DNA of 64,000 nt from Hyphomicrobium sp. (GTDB lineage Bacteria; Pseudomonadota; Alphaproteobacteria; Rhizobiales; Hyphomicrobiaceae): assembly GCA_002928955.1 (NCBI GenBank), contig PERT01000007.1, positions 1 to 64,000 of the forward strand. The letters are read 5' to 3'. The position numbers and the translations under genes were made by a program. Numbering within the stretch: position 1 is the first letter of the stretch; the number at the start of each line of letters is the position of its first letter. Shown piece by piece: positions 26,505 to 35,102 of this stretch. The notes beneath the pieces were generated by a model. The model was given only the letters and a program-made list of their open reading frames with translations, did no database searches and was not told where the DNA came from.

Positions 26505-27407
26505 CTAGTTCAATCCGTCGCGCTTTCGCAAAGGCTTGGCTGGGTTGCCGGCGACCACGGTTTCACTCTCGACAGAACGGACGATATTGGCGCCGAGCCC
26601 CGCATAGGCGCGATCTCCCATCGTCTTCTGGTTCATCAGGTTGGCGTTGTTGCCGAGGTATCCCTGACGTCCGACCTTCGAGCTGCCGCCGATGCATACA
26701 CATGCAGTGATGATCGCATCCTCGCCGATATCGCAGTTGTGGCCGAGATGAACGTGATCGTCGATCTTGGCGCGATGGCGCACGATTGTCGGATCGAGAG
26801 TGCCGAGGCAGACGGTGACGTTGCAGCCGATCTCGACGTCGTCCTCGATAAGGACGCCGCCAAAGTGCGGCATGCGCAACGTGTGGCCGTTCTCGTCATA
26901 GCCGACGCCGAACCCCTCCTCACCGACGACGGCGTGCGATTTGACGAGGCAGCGCTTTCCGATGCGCACCTTGTTGCCGACGACGACATGGTGCCGCAGT
27001 TCCGTGTCGTCACCGATCTCGACGTCGTCGGCGACCACGCAATATTCACCGATCGTGACATTCAGCCCGATCTTGGCGCTGCGGCCGATGATGGCAGTCG
27101 GGGCGATACGGGCGGGTGCCCGTTCCACGAAAAAGCGCCAGCAAACCTTCGCGAAGTCCATGCGCGGCTGGTCGACCTCGATCAGCGCAAGCCCAGGCAT
27201 CGGACCCGTCGTCGAGCCGCGGCCGACGAGCACGGTCAGTTCCTTGAACTCCTGCAACCTGCCTGCCACTTCGGGCGTGAACGCTTTTGCGAAGATGACG
27301 GCGCCAGTGGCCGGCTTGCCCAGGCTGGCGACGTGCGAAACCTGGAGGTCGGCGCCGACGAGAGTGCCATTCAGAAAACGACAAATTTCTACCGCGGTGG
27401 TGGGCAT
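26505..27407 (-). CDS. LpxD-like hexapeptide N-acyltransferase
   Basis: About 300 aa from ATG 27407 (MPTTAVEICRF); the frame is open to 27482, but that extension is not family-like. Residues 1-95 resemble the LpxD uridine-binding N-terminal domain. From about 100 a left-handed beta-helix of hexapeptide repeats follows, with HLGHNCDIGE (about 225) matching the HxxHNCxIG catalytic segment. It is probably not the essential lipid A gene, because the locus has no lpxA/fabZ/bamA neighbours. It may N-acylate an amino sugar of the surface glycan after the adjacent deacetylase has acted. Confidence 0.78.
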   Translation of the reverse strand: MPTTAVEICRFLNGTLVGADLQVSHVASLGKPATGAVIFAKAFTPEVAGRLQEFKELTVLVGRGSTTGPMPGLALIEVDQPRMDFAKVCWRFFVERAPARIAPTAIIGRSAKIGLNVTIGEYCVVADDVEIGDDTELRHHVVVGNKVRIGKRCLVKSHAVVGEEGFGVGYDENGHTLRMPHFGGVLIEDDVEIGCNVTVCLGTLDPTIVRHRAKIDDHVHLGHNCDIGEDAIITACVCIGGSSKVGRQGYLGNNANLMNQKTMGDRAYAGLGANIVRSVESETVVAGNPAKPLRKRDGLN

Positions 27408-27929
27408 GGCGTTCGGCTCGTTGCTCCGTTGATCGAGGCGGAAACTAATGTCAAGGCAATGACGCCGCAAGAGCATCCTCAAAACGAACCCTGCGTCCCA
27501 GGCTTCAGAGTGACTGCTTGCTCACGCCCGTTTCGAAGTAATGCATTGGATGTTTGTAGAAAGCGGCGAACTGGTAGCTCAAAAGCTTTTGGACATTTGA
27601 CGTGAGCAAATGCACACGTTGCGATTGTGGCCTTGCCGCATTGCTTCGGTGTGCGATTGAAAAAGGTAGGCTATAACATGGTTCCTTTGGTGCGGCACAG
27701 GCTTTGTAAGCGGCGTGCGTGAAATAGCCAGCGCATTCGAATTGTGCAATCGCATTGATGCTGCGGCCGGCGGGCGCGGAAAGCGCATCAACGGCGCAGG
27801 CCGTTTCCACCCCTTCGCTCCGCCGGGTGCGCGGCTTCGCTCCGCGCCTGAACCGGCTCGAACGGGCCACGAAAAATATCAAGGAAGCTGCCGGTTCAAA
27901 GTGTCAGGGATATCCCCGGTTATTCAGAT
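27408..27929. other. Gene-poor region upstream of the LpxD-like gene
   Basis: About 520 nt between the LpxD-like start and the IS630 remnant. Several short open frames exist, but none has convincing codon use, a ribosome site or a recognisable domain. It may contain the promoter of the minus-strand LpxD-like/deacetylase pair. Confidence 0.45.
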
Positions 27930-28448
27930 TAGCAGTGGGGTGCACGCGGTCGACGGGGTAGGCCGCGACCAGGGGCAGTGTCGTTCCATGGCCATCTGCG
28001 ACTTTCGCAACCAGTCGCCCCCGATGGGCGCGCAGCCATTGAGGCGATCCATATTGGTGGTCACGGCGGTGTGGTCGTTGAATTCGTCGACAAAGACGAG
28101 ACATTTGGCCCCGAACTTCGGATATTCCTCTTTTGTTCGGAGCTCAAAGTCTTACGTACTGCGCAACGCAAGGCTGATCCTGCGTCGTGTCGAAGACGCA
28201 ACTCCGACACTTGGCGTGCAAAGCATTTTTGATTGTGATCTCCTGCCGGTCGTAGAGCCACCCTGCCGAGCCGGTGGCGCCGCCGATCCGCTGCTCACGC
28301 AGCAGACGCGCGCGAAGCTCACTCGGCGTCGGATTGCGCACTATGGGAACCGGATCGAACACGCTGCCGGTGCGCTATCCCCCTTCTCGATGAGTGCGAC
28401 CACACGCGCGCGCTGATCCTTGCGTAAATTTTCGCCATCAATGTTCAT
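27930..28448 (-). pseudogene. IS630-family transposase remnant
   Basis: Minus-strand translation in several frames recovers pieces of an IS630 (DDE) transposase in order. An N-terminal LRKDQRARVVALIEKGDSA starts at 28448, a helix-turn-helix-end segment follows (NPTPSELRARLLREQRIGG; DRQEITIKNALHAKC), then the first catalytic aspartate region CLVFVDEFNDHTAVTTNMDRL, then GRLVAKVADGHG in a shifted frame. There are at least two frameshifts, and the C-terminal third with the second and third catalytic acids is missing. It is a dead insertion sequence in the middle of the polysaccharide locus. I did not find its terminal repeats. Confidence 0.75.
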
Positions 28449-28585
28449 TTCTGGTTGCCCTGGAGAGCCCCCATTCTGATTTGCGCTGCTACCGGAATCC
28501 CCCTGTGGCACTTGCGATTCACTTCAGGTAGATAAACTCCGGGCCGCCTCGGGCTCTGTCGGACTTCGCGAATGGATTTCTCAGA

Positions 28586-29533
28586 ATGCCGCCAGTCCTA
28601 GAACATCGATCACTGGCGAACCAGAATGTCCTCGTTGCCGGGGGTACGGGTTTTATCGGACAGGTTCTTGTACGGAAGCTCGAAGAACGGGGCGCACTCG
28701 TAACCGTCCTGGCCCGCAGCCATCCTTTGGAGAGCTGCGCACGGCGGACACTCGTTGTCGACGACTGGCAACCGCAAGCTCTTGTCTGGGCATTGTCGCC
28801 GCACCGGTACGACGCGGTGTTCAACCTCGCAGCGTATGGCGTCGCGCCGGTCGCCCGCGATATCCGACAGATGATACAAATCAACGTCGATGTCGCCTCT
28901 GCCCTCGTGTGTGCGGCCAAGGCCTGCGGCGCGCGCATGTACGTTCACGTCGGATCGTGCTCCGAATACGATGCAACATCGGCGACGTCCGCCATTGCCG
29001 AGGAGCATCTGCTCCAGGCCCGCAGCCTTTACGGATCGAGCAAGGCGGCGGGAACATTGGTCGCGTGTGCGACCGCTGCGGCGGAGGAGCTTGCGTTCGT
29101 CGCCGCAAGGCTGTTTCACGTCTACGGTTCCGGCGAGTCCGGCCATCGGCTGATGCCGACGCTGGCACGGCGACTATCCGCCGGGGAACGGGTGCCATTG
29201 TCTCCGGGAACGCAGGTTCGTGACTTTCTCCATGTCGATGATGCCGCCGATGGACTGCTTTCACTCGCCTGCGCGGGCATGGCCATTGGCGGTCAGCATA
29301 TCGTCAACCTCGGCACGGGGGTGGCGACGTCGGTGCGCGACTTCGCACTGGCCGTTTCCGCAGCCACCCGAACGTCACCCAGCCTGCTGGGCTTCGGGGA
29401 TATTCGATTCAGGCCAGACGATGTCATGCATCTGGTTGCGGACACGCGACGTCTCGGCGACTTGACCGGCTGGCGGCCCAAGCGCGATGTCACGACGGGA
29501 ATCATGCAGGCGCTCCAGGGCCTGAAAACGTAG
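28586..29533 (+). CDS. NAD-dependent epimerase/dehydratase-family nucleotide-sugar reductase
   Basis: A 315-aa extended SDR: LVAGGTGFIGQVLV near 16-29, VGSCSEYD near 129-136 and YGSSK as the catalytic pair near 152-156. It is followed 58 nt downstream by rfbF, so it probably acts on a CDP-linked sugar, reducing or epimerising the 4-keto-6-deoxy product of RfbG. Abequose-synthase-type or tyvelose-epimerase-type enzymes are relatives, but no 3-dehydrase is present to make a 3,6-dideoxy substrate. Confidence 0.75.
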   Translation: MPPVLEHRSLANQNVLVAGGTGFIGQVLVRKLEERGALVTVLARSHPLESCARRTLVVDDWQPQALVWALSPHRYDAVFNLAAYGVAPVARDIRQMIQINVDVASALVCAAKACGARMYVHVGSCSEYDATSATSAIAEEHLLQARSLYGSSKAAGTLVACATAAAEELAFVAARLFHVYGSGESGHRLMPTLARRLSAGERVPLSPGTQVRDFLHVDDAADGLLSLACAGMAIGGQHIVNLGTGVATSVRDFALAVSAATRTSPSLLGFGDIRFRPDDVMHLVADTRRLGDLTGWRPKRDVTTGIMQALQGLKT

Positions 29534-29591
29534 TCGGGATTGACCGTCTGTGGCTTCGCTGCGCTGTCATGCAAACTGAGGAGGTTCCACT

Positions 29592-30362
29592 TTGAAGGTC
29601 GTTATTCTCGCCGGTGGATTTGGGACCCGACTGTCCGAGGAGACCGACGTGCGGCCGAAGCCGCTCGTTGAGATCGGCGGGCGACCGATCCTCTGGCACA
29701 TCATGAAGACCTATGGCGCTCACGGCCTGAACGACTTCGTGATCTGCTGCGGCTACAAATCGTCGATGATCAAGGAGTTCTTCGCGAGCTATTACCTCAA
29801 GACCGCGGATATCACGGTGGATCTTCAGACGAATTCGATCGAGTACTTGAAGACCGCGAACGAGAAGTGGCGGGTGACGTTAGTCGATACTGGGCTCGAG
29901 ACGATGACGGGTGGACGGCTCAAGCGTGTCGCTGATCATGTTGGTGACGAGACCTTCTGCATGACCTACGGAGACGGCGTCTCCAATGTCGATATCACCA
30001 AGCTGGTTGCTTTCCACAAAGGGCATGGCAAGCGCGCGACGGTAACCGCGGTTCCTTCTCCCGGCCGTTTCGGCATTCTGGATCTGGAAGCGAAAGGGCG
30101 GGTGGCACGTTTTCATGAAAAGCCGTCGAACGAGATGGGTTTGATCAACGGCGGCTATTTTGTGCTCGAGCCGTCGGTGATCGACTACATTGGCGACGAT
30201 TCGACGACCTGGGAACGGCGACCGCTCGAACAGCTCGCGGCCGATGGCGAACTCGTCGCCTTTCGCCACGAAGGGTTCTGGCAACCGATGGACACGCTGC
30301 GTGACAAGCGCGAACTCGAGGACCTCTGGTCGCGAGGCAATGCACCCTGGAAGGTCTGGTAG
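29592..30362 (+). CDS. rfbF: Glucose-1-phosphate cytidylyltransferase
   Basis: Makes CDP-glucose from CTP and glucose-1-phosphate, the substrate of RfbG at 4897. It has 256 aa, the usual length. LAGGFGTRLSEETDVRPKP at residues 6-24 is the nucleotidyl-transfer signature, and ICCGYKSSMIKEFF, MTYGDGVSNVDI and the C-terminal HEGFWQPMDTLRD are specific to this cytidylyltransferase. A GAGG ribosome site precedes the start. It converges on a ligase/polymerase gene whose stop codon is 15 nt away. Confidence 0.95.
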   Translation: MKVVILAGGFGTRLSEETDVRPKPLVEIGGRPILWHIMKTYGAHGLNDFVICCGYKSSMIKEFFASYYLKTADITVDLQTNSIEYLKTANEKWRVTLVDTGLETMTGGRLKRVADHVGDETFCMTYGDGVSNVDITKLVAFHKGHGKRATVTAVPSPGRFGILDLEAKGRVARFHEKPSNEMGLINGGYFVLEPSVIDYIGDDSTTWERRPLEQLAADGELVAFRHEGFWQPMDTLRDKRELEDLWSRGNAPWKVW

Positions 30363-30377
30363 TCACAAGCGTTCCAT

Positions 30378-31652
30378 TCAGGACCGCCGTAGGATCGAGT
30401 AATGAGCCATCGCGAGGTTCAGGATGGCCAGCCCGAAGATGGAGATGAACCAATACTGCCAGATGCTGTAGCTGGAGAGCATCTGCGTGGCGACCGCAGC
30501 CATCGTGGCGAACCCGAGCGGTTGCAGTTCTGCGGTGAGTTTCGAGATCGCTGAAATCATGCTCAACCCGAATCCAGCGAGCAGCAAAGCGCCCACTGCA
30601 CCAAGTTCCACCCACACCTGCAGATAGATGTTGTGCGGGTGTGATATTGGCAACGGCCGCACGGATCCGGTCGGGTTGGTTCGCTCGCGAAGTCGTTCGT
30701 CGATCAGCCGAAAACTTGGCTTGGCCGTGTTGGCGTAGTTCGCCCCATGACCCTGGATAGGGCGTTCTGTTGCCAGGTCGGCGAACCCACCCCAGATGAC
30801 GAACCGGTCGGTCACCGAAATTGGCAGCCAAGAAGCGTTTGTGAAGGCTGGCTGACTTGCGAAAATTGAGGCGGGAAGCATCATCAAGCAGGATGCAACC
30901 CATCCGGCTGCAATGAGCCGGCGAATTCCCGCCAACGACACATACGAAAGTCCCAAAGCAATCGCCGCGGCGACAATAGCGAGCTGAGCAGTTTCGTGCG
31001 GAGACATGAACGCAGCTACCGTCCCGAGCACCACGATGGCCGTGATCAGACCTCTCTGGATCCCGATATGGCCGATCTGTCGCGCGCATGCGATGGCAGG
31101 AGCCATCAGAAGCGGCAGAACAGTGGCCCCACGGGTGAATTCTACAGCGCTGAGGCGGACGGACAACTCGGAGTTCCAACCCTTCACCGCGCCCAACGTG
31201 GCATAATCGACAATGAGAATGGCTGCGCCGACGACGTAAGCAACGGCAAGGGATTGCGTCAGGCTGCTTACAACGGCGGGTTTCCTGCTAGGCAAAATAC
31301 CGAGCCCGAGAGCGACGAGCCCCGCCACGAGTGTGAGGGACGCGGACTTAGAAACGCTGTTCGCGGGTATTGTGGCCCAGACCGTGCTCGATGCGCCCCA
31401 AGCACAAAACGCTGCAAAAAGCGCGAACGGCAGCGCGATTCCCTTGATTGGCATCGCTTTGGCGATGAAGGGACGCTGTCCCCTCATGCCATCATACGCA
31501 GCCGATGCAAGCAGTGCGGATACGGTCACAACCAATACGAACATGAACGCGCGTGCACTCATGAAACCCAGCAGCAGAAGGACCGAATAAGACCAACCAG
31601 CCAGGCGAGCTTCCGAGATTTGAAAACGACTCGTCGATGCGCGGTCGGTCAA
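30378..31652 (-). CDS. O-antigen ligase/polymerase (Wzy_C) membrane protein 2
   Basis: A 424-aa polytopic protein with about ten helices. The large loop contains QGHGANYANTAKP (about 293) and SHPHNIYLQVWVELG (about 335), the conserved HPHN region of WaaL/Wzy proteins. With the family member at 22013 it forms a pair, so one probably acts as polymerase and the other as ligase to lipid A core or another acceptor. It stands between convergent rfbF and the WbpM-like gene, 172 nt downstream of the latter. Confidence 0.83.
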   Translation of the reverse strand: MTDRASTSRFQISEARLAGWSYSVLLLLGFMSARAFMFVLVVTVSALLASAAYDGMRGQRPFIAKAMPIKGIALPFALFAAFCAWGASSTVWATIPANSVSKSASLTLVAGLVALGLGILPSRKPAVVSSLTQSLAVAYVVGAAILIVDYATLGAVKGWNSELSVRLSAVEFTRGATVLPLLMAPAIACARQIGHIGIQRGLITAIVVLGTVAAFMSPHETAQLAIVAAAIALGLSYVSLAGIRRLIAAGWVASCLMMLPASIFASQPAFTNASWLPISVTDRFVIWGGFADLATERPIQGHGANYANTAKPSFRLIDERLRERTNPTGSVRPLPISHPHNIYLQVWVELGAVGALLLAGFGLSMISAISKLTAELQPLGFATMAAVATQMLSSYSIWQYWFISIFGLAILNLAMAHYSILRRS

Positions 31653-31824
31653 GGGTAATCCCAGCCATGATTCATGTCGAATTCTTCACGACTCGATCTT
31701 GTGTGTGGTTCCGTATTCGTAAAGTTTGAGGGATGCCATTCGCAAATGCCTGCGCCTCGACTTTAATCCGAACGTCGACCAGCCGGACACACCCCGATGC
31801 ATCGGACCACGTCGCGAGAGGGCT

Positions 31825-33792
31825 TCAGCCCAGGCTATTGACCACAGTGAGCGATGGCTGAGTTTGCGACTCCATAGCCAGAATCTGCAACTTCAGGCGC
31901 TCGTCCATCGAGTATCCTGGTACGACACGTCGCAGGCTTTCGATCGCTTGCGCCGTCAAGTTGAGTTTGAAGCAGCGTTCGATGTCGTCGATGACCTTGC
32001 ATATCTCGGCGTGTGGCAAGTTCTGGGCGGGCGACGCCGTCAGCAGCCCCTGGACTTCAGTTGCAACCAGATTTTCTTCCGCGAGGAACAGTTCCTCGAA
32101 CATCTTTTCGCCTGGCCGCAGCCCAATGAATTTGATTTCAATGTCTGCGTCCGGCTCTCGGCCCGACAGCCGGATCATCTTGCGGGCGATGTCGAGGATT
32201 TTGACCGGAGCCCCCATGTCCAGGACGAAAATCTTTCCTACCTCGACCTGCCCGGTTGACAGATTGCGCGCCGCAGCCTGGAGGATGAGCTCGGTGGCTT
32301 CCGGGATCGTCATGAAATATCGCTCGATCTCCGGATGGGTCACGGTGACCGGCCCGCCAGCGGCGATCTGCTTCTTGAACAGCGGAACCACGGAACCGGC
32401 GGAGCCCATCACATTGCCGAACCGAACGGAGATGAATCGTGTTTTTCTGCTGTCGCAGTCGAGCGACTGGCAGTAGGTCTCGGCCAATCGCTTACTGGCG
32501 CCCATCACGTTCGTCGGATTGACCGCCTTGTCGGTCGAGATCATGACCATGGCGCGTGCGCCCGCTTCCACAGATGCGTCGGCGACGTTGCGTGTTCCGA
32601 CAGCGTTGGTCAGCAGCCCCTCAAGTGGTTGAGCTTCGACGAGGGGTACGTGTTTAAGTGCTGCCGCGTGGAACACCAAATCGGGTTTGAGCTTCTTGAA
32701 CAGCGCCATGATCTGAGCGCGATCGCGGATATTGCACAGGCGCGCCATCAGCTGCGTGTCGCCGGTCTCGCTGCGCGACAGTTCGTCTTGAATGCTGTAG
32801 AGAAGATGCTCGCTGGCATCGAGCAGAACCAGCTGCTGCGGTTTGAAGCTGATGAGCTGGCGGCAAAGTTCAGCACCGATTGATCCGCCAGCACCCGTGA
32901 CGATTATGCGGGAGCCGTCGATCAGGTTTTTGACGGGTGTGGCGTCATGCGAGACCGGCCTGCGTGGAAGCAGATCTCCCAGCTTGATCGGCTTCGGCTC
33001 GGGAATCGTGTTCGCGCCTGCGTCCGATTGCAGCGTTAGAGCCGCATCCGGAAGACGCAGAAGTTCGATCTCATGCGCGTTCGCTACGCTTGAGATGTGC
33101 TCGAACGTCGCCTTGCCATGGCAGACGCGATCTGTCGTCAATACGATCGCGTCCACGTTGAGGTCGCTGTTCGCCATTCTGACGAGAACCGCCGACAGCT
33201 GATCGAGGTTGCCTACAACCCGAACTCCACGGATTGTCTGGCCGACGCGCCTGTTGCGGTCGTCGACAATGCCGACGATGGAGTAAGGCGAGCCGTTCCG
33301 GCTATTCACCCCCTTGATGAACTGCTCGGCGCTTTCCGTTGCTCCGATAAGCAGGACGTTGCGCGCCTTGGCAGACTGCGTGGCCCCCGATCTTCGCAAG
33401 GTCCGATAGCTCCGATACGCGATACGCGAGCCCGACAGAAGGATGATGGTGAGCAGCCAACAGAGCACGAGTGAGCTTCGCGGCATCGCGTTCAGCCTGT
33501 TGAGCAGGAAAACTGTCACGGCGAACGCGGCAGCCGTAGCTGTCGTGGTGATCAAGATGGCTTGCAGGTCGGCCAGCGACGCATAACGCCAGATGCCGCG
33601 GTTCAGGCCTACAAAGGCGGCGGTGACGCCGAACAGTGTGACATAGCCAACGAGGCCATTTAGATGATCAGGACTGAAGGTTCCAAGCGGCACGTAAACG
33701 CTGAGGACAAAAGCAGTTGCCGCAGCCAGTAGATCGTGAAGCACAACGGCCGCGCGAATAAAGTCGGCCCGGTCTATCCGCAATTTGAACAT
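31825..33792 (-). CDS. WbpM/CapD/PglF-like nucleotide-sugar 4,6-dehydratase
   Basis: A 655-aa membrane-anchored enzyme. Four helices lie in residues 12-110, a CoA-binding-like Rossmann domain spans about 145-260, and the catalytic SDR starts with VTGAGGSIGAELCRQL near 290. HAAALKHVPLVEAQP and STDKAVNPTNVMGASK carry the catalytic region, with Met in place of Tyr as in WbpM. It makes UDP-2-acetamido-4-keto-2,6-dideoxyglucose from UDP-GlcNAc, the precursor for the aminotransferase and acetyltransferase at 12998-14860. It is the outermost gene of the locus. A possible operator is 60 nt upstream and the right flanking repeat is about 260 nt upstream. Confidence 0.92.
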   Translation of the reverse strand: MFKLRIDRADFIRAAVVLHDLLAAATAFVLSVYVPLGTFSPDHLNGLVGYVTLFGVTAAFVGLNRGIWRYASLADLQAILITTTATAAAFAVTVFLLNRLNAMPRSSLVLCWLLTIILLSGSRIAYRSYRTLRRSGATQSAKARNVLLIGATESAEQFIKGVNSRNGSPYSIVGIVDDRNRRVGQTIRGVRVVGNLDQLSAVLVRMANSDLNVDAIVLTTDRVCHGKATFEHISSVANAHEIELLRLPDAALTLQSDAGANTIPEPKPIKLGDLLPRRPVSHDATPVKNLIDGSRIIVTGAGGSIGAELCRQLISFKPQQLVLLDASEHLLYSIQDELSRSETGDTQLMARLCNIRDRAQIMALFKKLKPDLVFHAAALKHVPLVEAQPLEGLLTNAVGTRNVADASVEAGARAMVMISTDKAVNPTNVMGASKRLAETYCQSLDCDSRKTRFISVRFGNVMGSAGSVVPLFKKQIAAGGPVTVTHPEIERYFMTIPEATELILQAAARNLSTGQVEVGKIFVLDMGAPVKILDIARKMIRLSGREPDADIEIKFIGLRPGEKMFEELFLAEENLVATEVQGLLTASPAQNLPHAEICKVIDDIERCFKLNLTAQAIESLRRVVPGYSMDERLKLQILAMESQTQPSLTVVNSLG

Positions 33793-33852
33793 TGCTCGCT
33801 CTTCTCTGAACCGCAGAATGCTCGAGCGTCCGCAGGGTGATCAATCTGATCG

Positions 33853-33875
33853 TTGATAGGCCGTATAGCTATCAA
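33853..33875. promoter_or_regulatory. Possible operator palindrome upstream of the WbpM-like gene
   Basis: Perfect 7-nt arms ttgatag (33853-33859) and ctatcaa (33869-33875) flank a 9-nt spacer, with one extra flanking base of partial symmetry. It lies about 60 nt upstream of the start at 33792 on the minus strand, a suitable position for a transcription-factor site. No regulator gene is adjacent, so function is inference. Confidence 0.35.
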
Positions 33876-34052
33876 TCACAATCCGACGCGTCAATGTGGC
33901 CTTTTTCACTATACCCTGTTCCCGTGCCCGCATAGTCTGCTCGTCGACACGGGACGACACTCTCAGGGTGAATAACAGTTTCGCACCAGACGGTCGTGAC
34001 ACGGGGGCAACCCGGATCCGGTAGCCGTGCCATCGGTTTGGAGGCTGCATCA

Positions 34053-34213
34053 GTGTAGCGCATCTGACGTTTGGTCCCCACTCGGGGCTGGATTCAAAAC
34101 CAAACGTCAGATGAAAAAGCTACATTAGAATCATAGGTCTGCTCGTGTTCCTTAGGCGCCGACATTTGATATTGTGCGCGCTGCAGTAGGAAACAAATGT
34201 CGGCGCCGGAACA
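34053..34213 (-). repeat. Right copy of locus-flanking repeat with perfect palindrome
   Basis: Homologous to 1-160 but on the opposite strand. Box A is at 34194-34213 (18 of 20 identical to positions 1-20). Box B has perfect 15-nt arms at 34061-34075 and 34099-34113 around a 23-nt spacer. The spacing between boxes (80 nt) and the spacer length equal the left copy. A further perfect 14-nt inverted repeat, 34154-34167 with 34194-34207, is present only here. The unit sits upstream of the minus-strand WbpM-like gene. It may be a shared regulatory module or a mobile palindromic element. Confidence 0.75.
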
Positions 34214-34301
34214 CTAGGAGATCATCCGCGAGCGCACGATCCGTCTGTCGGATGACGACTTGCTCGTGACCTTACTTACGAAGGCTTCTTAAGGAGCGTG
34301 G

Positions 34302-34478
34302 CTACGTCTCCGGTCTTATCAGTCGATGGCATGTTTCAATGCGCTTGTATTCTTGCACCTTGAGCCTGCTGGCTTCGGTTCCAACGCGTGTGTCGGGAGG
34401 CGTGCTTGCCGTGTGAGCCGAGCAGCCAGCGGCAAGGGGTAAGTGGGCGCAGCAAGCGCTGCGTAGGAGATGTTTCAT
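34302..34478 (-). CDS. Small lipoprotein, unrecognised
   Basis: A 58-aa product from ATG 34478, preceded by AAGGAG six nucleotides upstream, one of the strongest ribosome sites in the window. The N-terminus MKHLLRSACCAHLPLAAGC is a lipoprotein-type signal with lipobox LAAGC, placing the lipidated cysteine near residue 19. The mature peptide of about 40 residues is charged and hydrophilic. I recognise no family. It is in the accessory patch next to the flanking repeat and may be an island gene. Confidence 0.55.
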   Translation of the reverse strand: MKHLLRSACCAHLPLAAGCSAHTASTPPDTRVGTEASRLKVQEYKRIETCHRLIRPET

Positions 34479-34760
34479 GAGGTCTCCTTTCCGCCTTATG
34501 CGGGACCTCAAAAACCGCTCTGACACACCCACACTTCATGCCGTCCAGTGGGCGGCGGGCCACGCTGGAGCGGCACTAAACAGGAAAGCGCCCCAGAAGG
34601 GAGCCCTCACGTCGACGGTCATCGCTTCCCAGCTGCACCGTGGGACCATCTTGCTCACTCATGAGCTGATCTGCAACGCTCATGCCCAGGGAATTGCCAA
34701 GGGACTTGCCCGTTGGCCTTTTAAGAACTCTCGTGTCGGCTCATCCAGGTCCGAATTCGA

Positions 34761-35102
34761 TCAGTCGCGGATCCAGTACTCGGTCGCGCTGTCTCGCATC
34801 TGCGCATCGTCGATCTTCGCGATCACCTGCGCATTGTTCCACTTCACCGCTTCGAGTTCCCGAATTCCTCTGTACGAGCGCTGGACAAAGGTCTGCAGCG
34901 CTTTGGATATATCCTCCGCGGTTTTCGCGCCAACCTTTTTAGCAAGCTCAATCCGCCCCTGGGCAACGGATGCCAGCTCCTTAGCTTCAGCTCGCTTGAG
35001 TTCGCTCATTCTCTCAACATACGGGTTCGAGCACGCATCTGCTGCGCCACCCGGCCCCGACGGCTTGAGGTCAACGTTCGGAGGATGGTTAGAGGACGAC
35101 AT
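34761..35102 (-). CDS. Unrecognised 113-aa helical protein beside the patatin gene
   Basis: From ATG 35102 (MSSSNHPPNVDL), 113 aa; the frame is open to 35192 (143 aa) if an upstream start is used. The first 30 residues are Pro/Ser-rich and probably disordered. The rest is predicted helical by eye (MSELKRAEAKELASVAQ; TAEDISKALQTFVQRS). It has no signal peptide, membrane segment or known motif. It lies on the same strand downstream of the patatin-like gene, 151 nt from its stop (61 nt if the longer start is used), so the two may form an operon. Function unknown. Confidence 0.5.
   Translation of the reverse strand: MSSSNHPPNVDLKPSGPGGAADACSNPYVERMSELKRAEAKELASVAQGRIELAKKVGAKTAEDISKALQTFVQRSYRGIRELEAVKWNNAQVIAKIDDAQMRDSATEYWIRD

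Noticed and set aside
27715-28416. 233-codon plus-strand frame
   Set aside because: It lies opposite the IS630 transposase remnant, which is recognisable on the minus strand.
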